A DNA stretch of 64,000 nucleotides from Georgenia yuyongxinii (GTDB taxonomy: Bacteria > Actinomycetota > Actinomycetes > Actinomycetales > Actinomycetaceae): contig NZ_CP040915.1 of the NCBI RefSeq assembly GCF_006352065.1, positions 310,001 to 374,000 on the forward strand, in the 5' to 3' direction. The position numbers and the translations under genes were made by a program. The stretch's first letter is position 1. The number at the start of each line of letters is the position of its first letter. Under the pieces are notes generated by a model. The model was not told the DNA's origin. It saw only the letters and a list, made by a program, of their open reading frames with translations, and made no database searches. Below are positions 33,238-42,105 of the stretch, in pieces.

Positions 33238-34350
33238 GTGAACACCTCAGACCTGAAGAACCTGAACATCGCCATCGTGGGTGCCGGGTACGGCGGTGCG
33301 GCCGCGGCCAAGGCGCTGAGCCAGCTCGGGGCGAACGTCAACGTGTACGAGCAGGCGACCGAGGTCCGAGAGGTCGGTGCGGGCATCGGCCTGCGGCCGT
33401 CCTCCATGGCCGCGTTCCGCCAGTGGGGGATCTTCGACGCCATCGCCGCCGTGAGCTCGGCGAGCGACTACTTCGAGATCCTCAGCGCCGGGGGCGACCC
33501 GATCATGAAGGACACCTGGCCGGAGTTCGGGGACGAGAAGAACACCTACCTCATCCACCGCAACGACTTCATCCAGGCCCTGCTGGGCACCCTGCCCGCC
33601 GGGATGGTCCACCTCGGTCACAAGCTGGAGTCCATCACCGAGCACGGCGACGGCGTGACGCTGGCCTTCACGAACGGCACGACCGTCGAGGCCGACCTGG
33701 TCGTCGGGGCGGACGGCATCAAGTCGACCGTGCGCAAGCAGCTGTTCAGCGACCAGGTGCCCCAGTTCGCCGGGGAGCACGCCTACCGCGCGGTCGTCGA
33801 CGCCGACGCCGCCCACGGCCTGGTGGTCGACGACAACCTGCGGATGTACATCGGCAAGGGCACCAAGGTCTACGTGCTGCCGCTGCGTCACCGCAACCAG
33901 CTGTCGTTCGACGTGACCGTCCTCAACCCCGACAGCACCTGGACGCCGGAGGTGTCCCAGGAGGACATGCTGGCCACGCTCGAGGGCTTCGACGAGCGCA
34001 TCGTGAACACCGCGAAGGACCTCGAATGGGACAAGGTCAGCATCCGCGCCGTCTACGACATCGACCCGGTCGACACGTGGCACTCGGACGCCGTCGTGCT
34101 GCTCGGCGACGCCGCGCACTCGATGTGCCACCACCAGGGCCAGGGCGCCAACTCGGCGATCCTGGACGCCGGCGCACTTGCCGACGCCCTGCGCGACGCC
34201 GGTTCCGTCAGGGAGGCGCTGGTCGAGTACAAGGCCGCCCGCAAGCCCGTCACCGACGAGCTGCAGCGGATCTCACGGCAGGGCTGGACCGAGGACGAGC
34301 TCAACGACGTCTTCCCCGGGCAGAAGCCCGCGACCCAGAGCCAGGTCTGA
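33238..34350 (+). CDS. FAD-dependent monooxygenase (salicylate hydroxylase-like)
   Basis: A 370-aa flavoprotein with a GTG start at 33238 (VNTSDLKNLNIAIVGAGYGG); aaagg lies upstream. It carries the FAD Rossmann motif VGAGYGGAAAAKAL, the DG motif VVGADGIKSTVRKQL (near 160), and the GD motif VLLGDAAHSMCHHQGQGAN near 285. This group-A hydroxylase layout resembles salicylate, hydroxybenzoate and nicotinate hydroxylases. It probably hydroxylates an aromatic or heteroaromatic intermediate with NAD(P)H and O2. It follows the PTE-like pair and precedes the esterase by 4 bp. Confidence 0.92.
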   Translation: MNTSDLKNLNIAIVGAGYGGAAAAKALSQLGANVNVYEQATEVREVGAGIGLRPSSMAAFRQWGIFDAIAAVSSASDYFEILSAGGDPIMKDTWPEFGDEKNTYLIHRNDFIQALLGTLPAGMVHLGHKLESITEHGDGVTLAFTNGTTVEADLVVGADGIKSTVRKQLFSDQVPQFAGEHAYRAVVDADAAHGLVVDDNLRMYIGKGTKVYVLPLRHRNQLSFDVTVLNPDSTWTPEVSQEDMLATLEGFDERIVNTAKDLEWDKVSIRAVYDIDPVDTWHSDAVVLLGDAAHSMCHHQGQGANSAILDAGALADALRDAGSVREALVEYKAARKPVTDELQRISRQGWTEDELNDVFPGQKPATQSQV

Positions 34351-34354
34351 CGCC

Positions 34355-35281
34355 ATGGCACTGCACCCCGAGATCGCCAAGATCGTCGCCAGCCTGCCGA
34401 AGGGCGACCATTCGGCGCCCGACGTGGCCGGCTGGCGCGCCGCCGAGGAGGGCCGCGTCCCGCCGCTGGACGAGCGCACCCCGCGGCTGCACGCCGTCGA
34501 GGACGCCACCGCGGAGACGTCGGCCGGGAACGTGCCCGTGCGGATCTACACGCCGGTCGAGGCGGACGTCTACGGCCTGCTCGTGTACTTCCACGGCGGT
34601 GCGTTCTTCTCCGGCAGCCTGGACACCCACGACCACGTCGCACGGTCGCTCGCGAAGGAGACCGGGCTCAAGGTGGTCTCGGTCGGCTACCGCCGGGCGC
34701 CCGAGGACGCTTTCCCGGCCGGCCTCGAGGACTGCTACGGCGTGGTCCGGTGGGCCGCGGAGAACGGCGAGGACCTGGGATGGGACGGCCGCACCCTGGC
34801 GATCGCCGGCGACAGCTCCGGCGGCACGTTCGTCGCCGCCGTCGCCGCCAAGGCCCACGACGACGGCTTCGACCGCATCACGCACCAGATCCTGTACTAC
34901 CCCTCGGTCGACCTCGACTTCGACGTCGACCGCTACGCCTCCCTGCGGGAGAACGCCGAGGGGTACGGCTTGGAGACGGCCGGGCTGAAGCCGCACAACT
35001 CCTTCTACATCGCCGGCGGTGCGGACCCGGCGGACCCGCTCGTCTCCCCGATCAAGCGGGAGGACCTCTCGGGTCTGCCGCCCGCCCTCGTCGTCACGGC
35101 GGAGCACGACCCGCTACGCGACGAGGGGGAGCTGTACGCCTCGCGGCTGCGTGAGGCGGGCGTGGACGTGACGGTCAGCCGGTACGCGGGCGCCAACCAC
35201 GGGTTCGTCCAGAACTTCTCCTGGATCCCGGAGTACTACCGGGTCTTCGAGGAGACCGCCGCCTACCTGGGCCGGCGCTGA
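34355..35281 (+). CDS. Alpha/beta hydrolase, HSL-type esterase
   Basis: A 308-aa enzyme (MALHPEIAKIVASLPKGDH). HSL/GDXG hallmarks: oxyanion motif YFHGGAFFSGS, nucleophile IAGDSSGGTF (GDSSGG), catalytic Asp in VTAEHDPLRDEG and His in AGANHGFVQ. It should hydrolyse a carboxylic ester (or lactone) in the cytoplasm. Spacing of 4 bp from the monooxygenase implies co-translation. Its family includes enzymes acting on small acyl esters; the substrate is unknown. Confidence 0.93.
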   Translation: MALHPEIAKIVASLPKGDHSAPDVAGWRAAEEGRVPPLDERTPRLHAVEDATAETSAGNVPVRIYTPVEADVYGLLVYFHGGAFFSGSLDTHDHVARSLAKETGLKVVSVGYRRAPEDAFPAGLEDCYGVVRWAAENGEDLGWDGRTLAIAGDSSGGTFVAAVAAKAHDDGFDRITHQILYYPSVDLDFDVDRYASLRENAEGYGLETAGLKPHNSFYIAGGADPADPLVSPIKREDLSGLPPALVVTAEHDPLRDEGELYASRLREAGVDVTVSRYAGANHGFVQNFSWIPEYYRVFEETAAYLGRR

Positions 35282-35312
35282 CCTGCCGGGCCCCCGCCCA
35301 GATGAGGAAGTC

Positions 35313-36269
35313 ATGACGTCACGCGTACCCGTCCACCCCCTGGTCTCCCCGTGGGGCCGATTCGGGCTGTACAGCTTCTTCATCGACGCCCCCGAACCGG
35401 CCATTGTCGACACCGGGATCGCCTCGTCGCCGGCCGAGGGTATGGCCCCCGCGCTCGAGGCCCTCGGCAGGCGAATCCAGGACGTCCGGTGGATCCTGCT
35501 GACCCACGGCCACATCGACCACCTCGGGGGCGCGCACGCCCTGTGGGAGCTCACCGGCCGGCGCGCCCAGGTCGTGATCCACGAGGCGGACGCGCCCCTG
35601 CTGCGCTCCCGGCGCGCCCACGTCCAGGAGTACCTGGACGTGCGCCAGCAGTACCTGCAGGACCCGGACGGCGAGGCCAAGCAGACCGCGGCGGCCGCAC
35701 AGGTCATCGCCGGCGAGATGGAGCCGACCCTGCTGGTCCGCGGCGGGGAGACGCTGTCCCTCGGCGGTGACGTCACCGTCTCGGTGCACGCCATCCCGGG
35801 GCACACGGCCGGCTCCGTCGCCTACGTCATCGACGGTCAGGACGACGTGTTCGTCGGCGACGCGGTGCAGATCCACGGCGCCGCCAACGGCTTCCCCGGG
35901 TACGAGGACCCGGCCGCCTACCGGGCGAGCCTGCAGCACCTGCGTGACCTGCGCCCGCAGCACCTGTACCTCGGCCACCCCTACCGAGGGGCGGACGGGG
36001 TGCCCCACGGCGTCGAGCTCGATAGCGAGCAGGCGCAGCAGGCGCTCCAGGAGAGCCTGGATCTCGAGGCCCGCGTCGCCGGCGCCGCGCACCGGCACCT
36101 GGGCGGGTGTGCGCGCGAGACGGACTCGGTGTACTCGCCCTTCGCCGGCGTTGCCAAGGATCTCGGCTACGAGAAGGACCCCACGCTGGAACCGTCCCCG
36201 TTCTTCACCACGCTTCACGGCTATGCCGCACAGTTCGACGCTGAAAGGGAGCCGCGCTCCGATGGCTGA
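35313..36269 (+). CDS. Metallo-beta-lactamase-fold hydrolase
   Basis: A 318-aa enzyme with the zinc motif LLTHGHIDHLGGAHAL (HxHxDH) near residue 65-72, the next His in IPGHTAGSV, an Asp in VFVGDAVQ, and a His in LGHPYRG. A helical C-terminus of about 90 residues follows. The family includes lactonases, glyoxalase-II-like thioesterases and arylsulfatases. In this operon it is a third metal or serine hydrolase and may open a ring or thioester formed by the monooxygenase step. Its stop overlaps the start of the CocE gene by 8 nt. Confidence 0.92.
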   Translation: MTSRVPVHPLVSPWGRFGLYSFFIDAPEPAIVDTGIASSPAEGMAPALEALGRRIQDVRWILLTHGHIDHLGGAHALWELTGRRAQVVIHEADAPLLRSRRAHVQEYLDVRQQYLQDPDGEAKQTAAAAQVIAGEMEPTLLVRGGETLSLGGDVTVSVHAIPGHTAGSVAYVIDGQDDVFVGDAVQIHGAANGFPGYEDPAAYRASLQHLRDLRPQHLYLGHPYRGADGVPHGVELDSEQAQQALQESLDLEARVAGAAHRHLGGCARETDSVYSPFAGVAKDLGYEKDPTLEPSPFFTTLHGYAAQFDAEREPRSDG

Positions 36270-38010
36270 TTCCAAGACTCTCGAGACCGACATCAAGACC
36301 TGGGACGCCGGTGGGCAGACCATCCACATCCGCAAGGACCTGCGGGTGCCGATGCGCGACGGCGTCGAGCTCGCCGCCGACGCCTACCACGGCGCGGCGG
36401 ACAAGCCGCGGCCTGCGCTGGTGGCGCTGAGCCCGTACGGCAAGGAGCTGCAGGCCCTTGCCCTGACGATGCCGCCGCAGCGGCGTCCGAGCCCGATGTG
36501 GGACGGCTGCATCGAGGCCGGGGACATCGCCCGCGTGGTCGCCGAGGACTACGTCCACGTCATCGGTGATCTGCGCGGGTCCGGTGCCTCCGAGGGCGAG
36601 CACATCGGCAACTACAACGCCGGTGGCGTCTCCCTGGGTCAGGACGCGTACGACTTCATCGAGTGGGTCGCCGCCCAGCCGTGGTGCGACGGCAACGTGG
36701 GGATGATCGGCATCTCCTACTTCGGCTCCATGCAGGTTTTTGCCGCCGCCGAGCGGCCGCCGAGCCTGAAGGCGATCTTCGTCAGCGGCGGCCACTACGA
36801 CTTCTACGAGACCACCTATCACGGCGGCATCATGTGGCTCATGCCCCGCGCCGCCCGCGAGGGCCGCGGGGGTGACTCCGGTTGGGCGTTCACCGACCGC
36901 ATCAAGTCCCGCATGCTCGAGACGTACTCCCCGGCGGAGGTCAAGGAGCGGGTCGCCAAGCGCCTGCAGGACCCGGACGTCGCCGCCTGGCCGAACCTGG
37001 TGCACGTGCTCCACTACCCGACGAACCACGAGGCCTGGTTCGACATCGTGATGAACGAGCTGGACGGGGAGTGGTACGAGGAGCGCAACCCGATCAACCT
37101 GGCCCGGAACATCGACATCCCCGTCTACCTGCAGATCGACCAGGGCCGCGGCTGGACCCTGGACGGCCACATCGAGCTGTTCAACGTGCTCAATGGCCCC
37201 AAGCGGCTGGACATCGGCTCCTACCCACCGATGCAGTCGCGTCCCTGGGTCGAGGAGCACGACAAGATGTTCCGCTGGTACGAGTACTGGCTCAAGGGCG
37301 TCGACAACGGCGTCATGGACGAGCCGGCCGTGCAGGTCTTCGTCGAGGGCTCGCGCGAGGTGGTCACGGCCGAGCAGTGGCCACCGAAGGAGGTCGAGCA
37401 CCGGGCGCTGTACCTGCGTCCGCGCCGGAAGCTGTCCCCGGAGCCGGAGCTGATGGGGGTGGAGCACGCCGGCCCGGACGGGTTCTTCCAGGCCCCCCTC
37501 ACGGTGACCGACAAGGTCGAGATCCTGAGCTGGAGCACCGATCCGTTCGCCGAGCCCACCGAGCTGATCGGCACCGGCGCCGCGCACATCTTCGCCGAGA
37601 TCGACCAGGACGACACGAACTTCATCCTGCGGCTGTGGGACGTCGCCCCGGGCGGCGCCCGTCAGCTGATCACCAGTGGCTACCTCAAGGCCTCGCACCG
37701 GGAGCTGGACGAGCGCACGACCGAGGGCGACCCGTACCACCCGCACACCCGTGCGGTGCCGGTGGAGCCGGGGACGATCGAGGAGTACGTGCTCCGGCTG
37801 TACCCGTTCGCGGCCACGTTCCGGCCGGGGCACCGCCTGACGGTGGAGCTGTCCAACAACGAGCCGCTGGTCGACGAGCACAACTCGCTGCTGCCGCCGG
37901 ACGCCTTCCATCTGCCGGTGGGCCGGCCCGTCACCCACAAGATCTACCGCGACGCCGCCCACCCGTCCCGGCTGGTGCTGCCGTTCACGCGCACGGTGGT
38001 GGAGGGCTGA
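36262..38010 (+). CDS. CocE/NonD-family hydrolase (X-Pro dipeptidyl-peptidase S15-like)
   Basis: A 582-aa enzyme from the ATG at 36262 (MADSKTLETDIKTWDAGG), overlapping the MBL gene. The S15 alpha/beta domain contains VPMRDGVELAADAYHG, DLRGSGASEGEH and the nucleophile elbow GMIGISYFGSMQV (G-I-S-Y-F-G), followed by a C-terminal jelly-roll (FAEIDQDDTNFILRLWDVAPG). Relatives hydrolyse cocaine esters, lactones, amino-acid esters and acylated amides. There is no signal peptide, so it is cytoplasmic. It is the last gene of the operon; a hairpin follows at 38032. Confidence 0.93.
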   Translation: MADSKTLETDIKTWDAGGQTIHIRKDLRVPMRDGVELAADAYHGAADKPRPALVALSPYGKELQALALTMPPQRRPSPMWDGCIEAGDIARVVAEDYVHVIGDLRGSGASEGEHIGNYNAGGVSLGQDAYDFIEWVAAQPWCDGNVGMIGISYFGSMQVFAAAERPPSLKAIFVSGGHYDFYETTYHGGIMWLMPRAAREGRGGDSGWAFTDRIKSRMLETYSPAEVKERVAKRLQDPDVAAWPNLVHVLHYPTNHEAWFDIVMNELDGEWYEERNPINLARNIDIPVYLQIDQGRGWTLDGHIELFNVLNGPKRLDIGSYPPMQSRPWVEEHDKMFRWYEYWLKGVDNGVMDEPAVQVFVEGSREVVTAEQWPPKEVEHRALYLRPRRKLSPEPELMGVEHAGPDGFFQAPLTVTDKVEILSWSTDPFAEPTELIGTGAAHIFAEIDQDDTNFILRLWDVAPGGARQLITSGYLKASHRELDERTTEGDPYHPHTRAVPVEPGTIEEYVLRLYPFAATFRPGHRLTVELSNNEPLVDEHNSLLPPDAFHLPVGRPVTHKIYRDAAHPSRLVLPFTRTVVEG

Positions 38011-38031
38011 CTGCCCCACCCGGCAGCCGCG

Positions 38032-38063
38032 GGCCGTGACGTCAGGTCCTCGACGTCACGGCC
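38032..38063. terminator. Bidirectional hairpin between the catabolic operon and tetR
   Basis: A perfect 12-bp inverted repeat GGCCGTGACGTC (38032-38043) / GACGTCACGGCC (38052-38063) with an 8-nt loop, located between the convergent stops at 38010 and 38113. It is symmetric enough to serve both directions; no T-run is present, as often in high-GC genomes. Confidence 0.8.
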
Positions 38064-38112
38064 GGCGTCGTCGTCGACGCGACGGACCCTGGCTGCGCCT
38101 CGGGCCGCGACG

Positions 38113-38724
38113 CTAGCTGCGTGGGCCGTCGTCCGTGAGGAGGTGGCACCAGGAGTCGGTCAGGATCCCGAGTGCGGTCTCCCTGTCCACGAGGTTCCAG
38201 CCCCGCTGCATCCACCGCACCGAGAGCCACTCGAGCTCGCCGAAGGCGAGCGAGCAGCGGACGAGGCGGGTGTCCGGCTCGAACCTGCCGGCGTCATCAA
38301 GTCCGTGCTGCATCTCCGCGATCGTCGCCTCGTACCACTGTTCCCGGGTGGCAGCGATGTCGGGCTCGACGGCGGCTGCCTGGTTGGCGGCGATGACGTA
38401 CGAGCGGGTGGCCGGCCACTGGTCGGCCTTCGTCTCGATGAAGGCACGGACGAGGCGCCGGTCGCCGGAGCTCACGACCTGGCGCAGCGGTGGGTCGTCG
38501 GCGCTGGTGAAGATCTCGTCGAGCACGGCCACGAGCTCTTGCATGAGCTGGGCCTTCGACGAGAAGTGCATGTAGAACGTCGTCCGGGTGGTCCCCGCAG
38601 CCGCCGCGATGTCGTCGATCGTCGTCGCCGCGTAGCCCTTGACCTCGAAGATCCCGAGTGCCTGCTCCAGCAGCAGACGACGGGTCATCTGCTTCTGGGC
38701 TTCTCGCAAGCGGGGGCGGGGCAC
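38113..38724 (-). CDS. TetR/AcrR-family regulator of the catabolic cluster
   Basis: A 203-aa product (MPRPRLREAQKQMTRRLLLE). The HTH reads GIFEVKGYAATTIDDIAAAAG with TTRTTFYMHFSSKAQLMQELV. The C-terminal ligand domain is helical with FIETKADQWPATRSYVIAAN and GELEWLSVRWMQRGWNLVDR. It is convergent with the six-gene operon and divergent from the orphan binding lipoprotein gene. By position it probably represses one or both and responds to an operon substrate. A GTCAGCTGAC dyad lies 50 bp upstream. Confidence 0.9.
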   Translation of the reverse strand: MPRPRLREAQKQMTRRLLLEQALGIFEVKGYAATTIDDIAAAAGTTRTTFYMHFSSKAQLMQELVAVLDEIFTSADDPPLRQVVSSGDRRLVRAFIETKADQWPATRSYVIAANQAAAVEPDIAATREQWYEATIAEMQHGLDDAGRFEPDTRLVRCSLAFGELEWLSVRWMQRGWNLVDRETALGILTDSWCHLLTDDGPRS

Positions 38725-39031
38725 CGGCCCACCCTATAGCCCCGTGCAGTCCACACAAGCGACAAGGAAGCCAGTCAGCTGACGAGGTGTCGCAGTGGGG
38801 AGGGCTCGTGCGTCACGACGGACCCAGGTCGGCGGAATCCGTTGAATCATGGCTCGATCGGACGATTGAGCCCAGTAGTCACCCCTTGCTCACAGGTGGC
38901 CTGCGACAACGCGCACATGTGCGTACCTCGGCTCCGCCGTCGGGAATGCCCTTGGTCCTTGCTCACCGAGAGCAGTGCCCGGTCGGTGTCGTCGCCGAGC
39001 CGGGCCCCGCACGAGATCGGAACACTCGACT
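38725..39031. promoter_or_regulatory. 307-bp divergent control region with three dyads
   Basis: No gene seen. Three palindromes: GTCAGCTGAC (38774-38783), GGCTCGATCG-GA-CGATTGAGCC (38851-38872, one mismatch) and CGCACATGTGCG (38912-38923). The first is nearest the tetR start and a candidate autoregulatory site; the others are nearer the lipoprotein gene. The motifs differ from each other, so more than one regulator may act here. The lipoprotein ATG at 39032 has no strong RBS. Confidence 0.5.
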
Positions 39032-40222
39032 ATGAAGAAGTCCGTCAAGGTCCTGGGAGGCCTGGCCGCCGCGGGCCTCCTCCTCGCCGGCTGTGGTGCC
39101 TCCGGCGTCACCCCGGCGGCCCCCTCCGTGGAGGCCCGCTCCGACGCCGCCACACCGGCCGCGGTGACCACGGACGGCGACCCGGGAGTGGCGGCAGCCC
39201 AGGAGCTGGTCGCCCAGGTGACCGCGGCAAGGGAGGAGTTCACGCCTCCAGGGCCCGGGCTGGGTGACCTCTCCGGCCTGACGGGGAAGACGGTCTACTT
39301 CGTCCCCGCGAACTACAGCATCCCGTTGTTCCGCATCATCGGGGACTCCCTGGCCACAGCCCTGGAGACCGCGGGCGTCGACGTTCAGGTGTGCGACGGC
39401 CAGGCCAGTCCCGCCTCCATGGCCGGGTGCCTGGCCGAGGCGGTCGACGCCGGGGCGGACGCCGTGGTGTCCGGCTCGGTCCCCGAGGAGCTGGCCTCGG
39501 TCGCGTTCCAGGCCGTGCGCGACGCGGACATCCCGCTCCTGTACATGCTCTTGGCGCCGGTCGGCCCGGGGGCGCCCGAGAAGGTCGGGTACCTCACCCC
39601 GGACACCACCACGCTGCAGTCCTGGAACGCCAACTGGGTGATGGCCGACTCCGACGGTGAGGCGGATGTCCTGGTGGTGAGGGTGACCGACACGCCCGCC
39701 ACCACCATGTGGACCGGCCAGGGCGCTATCGCGGTCTTCGAGGAGGCCTGCGAGGGCTGCACCGTGACCGTCGTCGAGACGAACACCGGCCAGCTGCACA
39801 AGCTCCCGGGCCTCGTCCATGACGCGCTGGTGCGTCACCCGGACATCGACTACGTCCAGGTGCCCTTCGACGTCGTCGTACAGCCGACGGTCCAGGGCCT
39901 GCAGAGCGCGGGCAGGACCGATGTGAGGATCAGCAGCCTGGACGGCACCCTCGCGGTGATGCAGATGCTCGGCGAGGACCAGGTGGTCGCCAGCGAGGTC
40001 GGCACCAACCTGGACGCCCTGGGCTGGTACGGCGCGGACCAGGTGCTCCGCATGATGTCCGGCAAGCCCAGCGTGCAGAACCTGGAGTTCCCCTACCGTC
40101 GCCTGTTCACGGCGGAGAACGTCGGTGAGCTGGCCCTGACCCCCGAGGCCGAGGCCGCGGGCTCGTGGTACGGAGGCACGGACTACCACGACGGGTTCAA
40201 GGAGCTGTGGGGCGTGAGCTGA
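39032..40222 (+). CDS. Orphan periplasmic-binding-protein-like lipoprotein (sugar-binding/RbsB fold)
   Basis: A 396-aa product starting MKKSVKVLGGLAAAGLLLAG, with lipobox LLLAGC (Cys near 21), so it is anchored outside the membrane. After a Thr/Ala linker the type-1 binding fold is recognisable: KTVYFVPANYSIPLFRIIGD, DAGADAVVSGSVPEEL, DIPLLYMLLAP, and the C-terminal RISSLDGTLAVMQML and LDALGWYGADQVLRMM. No ABC permease or ATPase gene is adjacent. It may feed a transporter encoded elsewhere or sense the compound degraded by the neighbouring operon. Confidence 0.85.
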   Translation: MKKSVKVLGGLAAAGLLLAGCGASGVTPAAPSVEARSDAATPAAVTTDGDPGVAAAQELVAQVTAAREEFTPPGPGLGDLSGLTGKTVYFVPANYSIPLFRIIGDSLATALETAGVDVQVCDGQASPASMAGCLAEAVDAGADAVVSGSVPEELASVAFQAVRDADIPLLYMLLAPVGPGAPEKVGYLTPDTTTLQSWNANWVMADSDGEADVLVVRVTDTPATTMWTGQGAIAVFEEACEGCTVTVVETNTGQLHKLPGLVHDALVRHPDIDYVQVPFDVVVQPTVQGLQSAGRTDVRISSLDGTLAVMQMLGEDQVVASEVGTNLDALGWYGADQVLRMMSGKPSVQNLEFPYRRLFTAENVGELALTPEAEAAGSWYGGTDYHDGFKELWGVS

Positions 40223-40312
40223 TCGCCCTTCCCCCGTTGCGCCGAGGCTTCGCTCGATAGGCTCCGGTGGGACCCGCCGTCGGGCCCCCACACAACCCCG
40301 GGAGAACCAGCC

Positions 40313-41035
40313 ATGGCCGTCCACGGATCCTTGTTCCGCGACTTCCACGAGACCACGTCGCCGGACCCGTTCTCGAACCAGAACAAGAAGCTCCTCAAGA
40401 TCCAGATGAGCTACGGCCCGGTGTGGGCGAAGAACGGCTCGATGGTCGCCTACCAGGGCGACGTCCGCTTCGAGAACAAGGGCGCAGGCGGCCTCGGGAA
40501 GATGTTCAAGTCGGCCGTCACCGGCGAGGGCGTCGACATGATGCAGTGCACCGGGCAGGGCGACCTGTTCCTCGCCGACAACGCCCACGACGTCCAGATC
40601 CTCTACCTCGAGGACGACGCGCTGTCCGTCAACGGCCGGAACGTGCTCGCGTTCTCCGCCTCGATCGCCTGGGACATCCACCGGCTCCAGGCGCGGGGCG
40701 CGGCGATGACCGGCGGGCTGTACAACGTCTCCCTCCGCGGCACCGGGTTCGTCGCCGTCACGACCGACGGTGAGCCGGTCGCCCTCGACGTGGCGAGCGC
40801 CCCCACCTTCGCCGACGCCCAGGCCGTCGTCCTGTGGACCGCCGGGGTGAGCTCGGACATCCGGGTGAGCACCGGTGGCCTGAAGTCGATGGTCCGCGGT
40901 GGCACGGGCGAGACGTTCCAGATGGCCTTCGGCGGCCAGGGGCACGTGCTCGTCCAGCCCAGCGAGTCGGTGGGCGGCGGGGGTCAGCAGTCCAGCGGCA
41001 AGTCCGGCGGCGGGCTCGGCGACCTGTTCGGCTGA
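40313..41035 (+). CDS. AIM24-family protein
   Basis: A 240-aa beta-rich protein (MAVHGSLFRDFHETTSPDPF). The AIM24 fold is indicated by KKLLKIQMSYGPVWAKNGSM, VDMMQCTGQGDLFLADNAHD, GRNVLAFSASIAWDI and GGTGETFQMAFGGQGHVLVQ, with a Gly/Ser-rich tail. Bacterial members are uncharacterised; related proteins occur near stress or envelope genes. A good promoter is not obvious. It is followed by a 132-bp gap before the convergent YciI gene. Confidence 0.9.
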   Translation: MAVHGSLFRDFHETTSPDPFSNQNKKLLKIQMSYGPVWAKNGSMVAYQGDVRFENKGAGGLGKMFKSAVTGEGVDMMQCTGQGDLFLADNAHDVQILYLEDDALSVNGRNVLAFSASIAWDIHRLQARGAAMTGGLYNVSLRGTGFVAVTTDGEPVALDVASAPTFADAQAVVLWTAGVSSDIRVSTGGLKSMVRGGTGETFQMAFGGQGHVLVQPSESVGGGGQQSSGKSGGGLGDLFG

Positions 41036-41167
41036 CCGGGCGGCCGACGGCCGCTCGACGGCGGAGCCGGGCTCGATCCCGGCGGCGTCGCGCCGCTGCC
41101 GTGAGCTGTCGACGGCGCTGTCGACGATGTGGCCGTCCTCGTCCTCGTCCTCGTACTCGTGGTCCCC

Positions 41168-41467
41168 TCAGGGTGCGGGACGGAGGAACGCCGCCCGGAA
41201 GGGTCGCAGCTCCCCCCGGCCGATGCCGCTGGCGATGGTGGGGTCCTCGGCCATGTAGCGGCGCGCGGCGTCCTCGTCGGGCGCCTCGAAGACGCAGATG
41301 CCCGTGTTGACCGGACCGAGGGTGGGCCCGGCCAGGATGAGGCTGCCCTCGTCGAGCCGCCGCTGCAGCAGCTCGGCATGCTCGCCCCACACCCGTTGCT
41401 CCGCGGCCGTCATCGTCGCGGCGAAGTCCTCGCGCGGCGCATGGATGAAGTAGATCCACTCGCTCAT
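41168..41467 (-). CDS. YciI-like (YCII) protein
   Basis: A 99-aa ferredoxin-like dimeric alpha/beta-barrel protein (MSEWIYFIHAPREDFAATMT). The family signature is seen in HAELLQRRLDEGSLILAGPT, TGICVFEAPDEDAARRYMAE and DPTIASGI. Members are putative small-molecule-modifying enzymes or accessory proteins with a His-Asp active site. The ATG overlaps the MarR stop by 4 nt, so it is translationally coupled to the regulator. Confidence 0.88.
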   Translation of the reverse strand: MSEWIYFIHAPREDFAATMTAAEQRVWGEHAELLQRRLDEGSLILAGPTLGPVNTGICVFEAPDEDAARRYMAEDPTIASGIGRGELRPFRAAFLRPAP

Positions 41468-42009
41468 GACGCGCCGTCCGCAGCGGCCAGCGCCTCGCCG
41501 ACCACCGCGCATGCGTCGCCGCCACCCACCCCGCGCAGGTCGCAGGCGACCTTGCGCAGCAAGGCACGGAAGCTGTCCCGCTCGGGCGGTTCCAGCGCGG
41601 CCAGCGTGACGTCCTCGGCCTCGCGCACGCGTCGCTCGAGGTCGGCGAGCGTGCGTGCGCCGGTACCAGTGGCGACGATCTTGCGCTGCCGGCGGTCGGC
41701 CGGATTGAGCTGCCGCTCGACCAGGCCCGCGGCCACCAGGTCGTCGATGAGGTAGGTCATGACGGTGCGGTCGATGCCCAGGTACGCCGCGAGGGCGAGC
41801 TGGCTGGGTTGGTCCCCGTGGACGACGGTCGTGAGGACCTGGTAGCCGCGGTGGCCGTGCGGGCACGCCCCGACGGCGGCGCTGACCCCGTCCTTGTAGG
41901 CGCGCAGGAGCACGCCCAGCGACCAGCCGAGGTCGGCCTCGGCGCCGCCGCCCGACCGTTCGAGCGGCGCCACGGATGAGCCCGCGGGTGTCGTCCTGGT
42001 CGTAACCAT
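41464..42009 (-). CDS. MarR-family transcriptional regulator
   Basis: A 181-aa regulator with a 25-residue variable N-terminus. The winged helix reads HRGYQVLTTVVHGDQPSQLA, LAAYLGIDRTVMTYLIDDLV and AAGLVERQLNPADRRQRKIV (DxRxR wing). It is divergent from the F420-reductase-like gene at 42106 and probably represses both; a TGTTGC/GCAACA dyad sits in the gap. MarR proteins commonly respond to phenolics or oxidants, in keeping with the flavin enzymes downstream. Confidence 0.9.
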   Translation of the reverse strand: MVTTRTTPAGSSVAPLERSGGGAEADLGWSLGVLLRAYKDGVSAAVGACPHGHRGYQVLTTVVHGDQPSQLALAAYLGIDRTVMTYLIDDLVAAGLVERQLNPADRRQRKIVATGTGARTLADLERRVREAEDVTLAALEPPERDSFRALLRKVACDLRGVGGGDACAVVGEALAAADGAS

Positions 42010-42034
42010 GTGGGAAGTTTACGCACCGACTGGT

Positions 42035-42061
42035 TGTTGCACCACTCATAGACGAGCAACA
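42035..42061. promoter_or_regulatory. Candidate MarR operator
   Basis: TGTTGC (42035-42040) and GCAACA (42056-42061) form a 6-bp inverted repeat with a 15-bp spacer in the AT-richer gap between marR and the plus-strand oxidoreductase gene. Additional GTTGTT and GCAACG half-sites flank it. Identity as the MarR site is inferred from position. Confidence 0.45.
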
Positions 42062-42105
42062 TCGTCTGTTCCGCAACGCAACACACTGATCCGTGGAGGA
42101 AGCCC

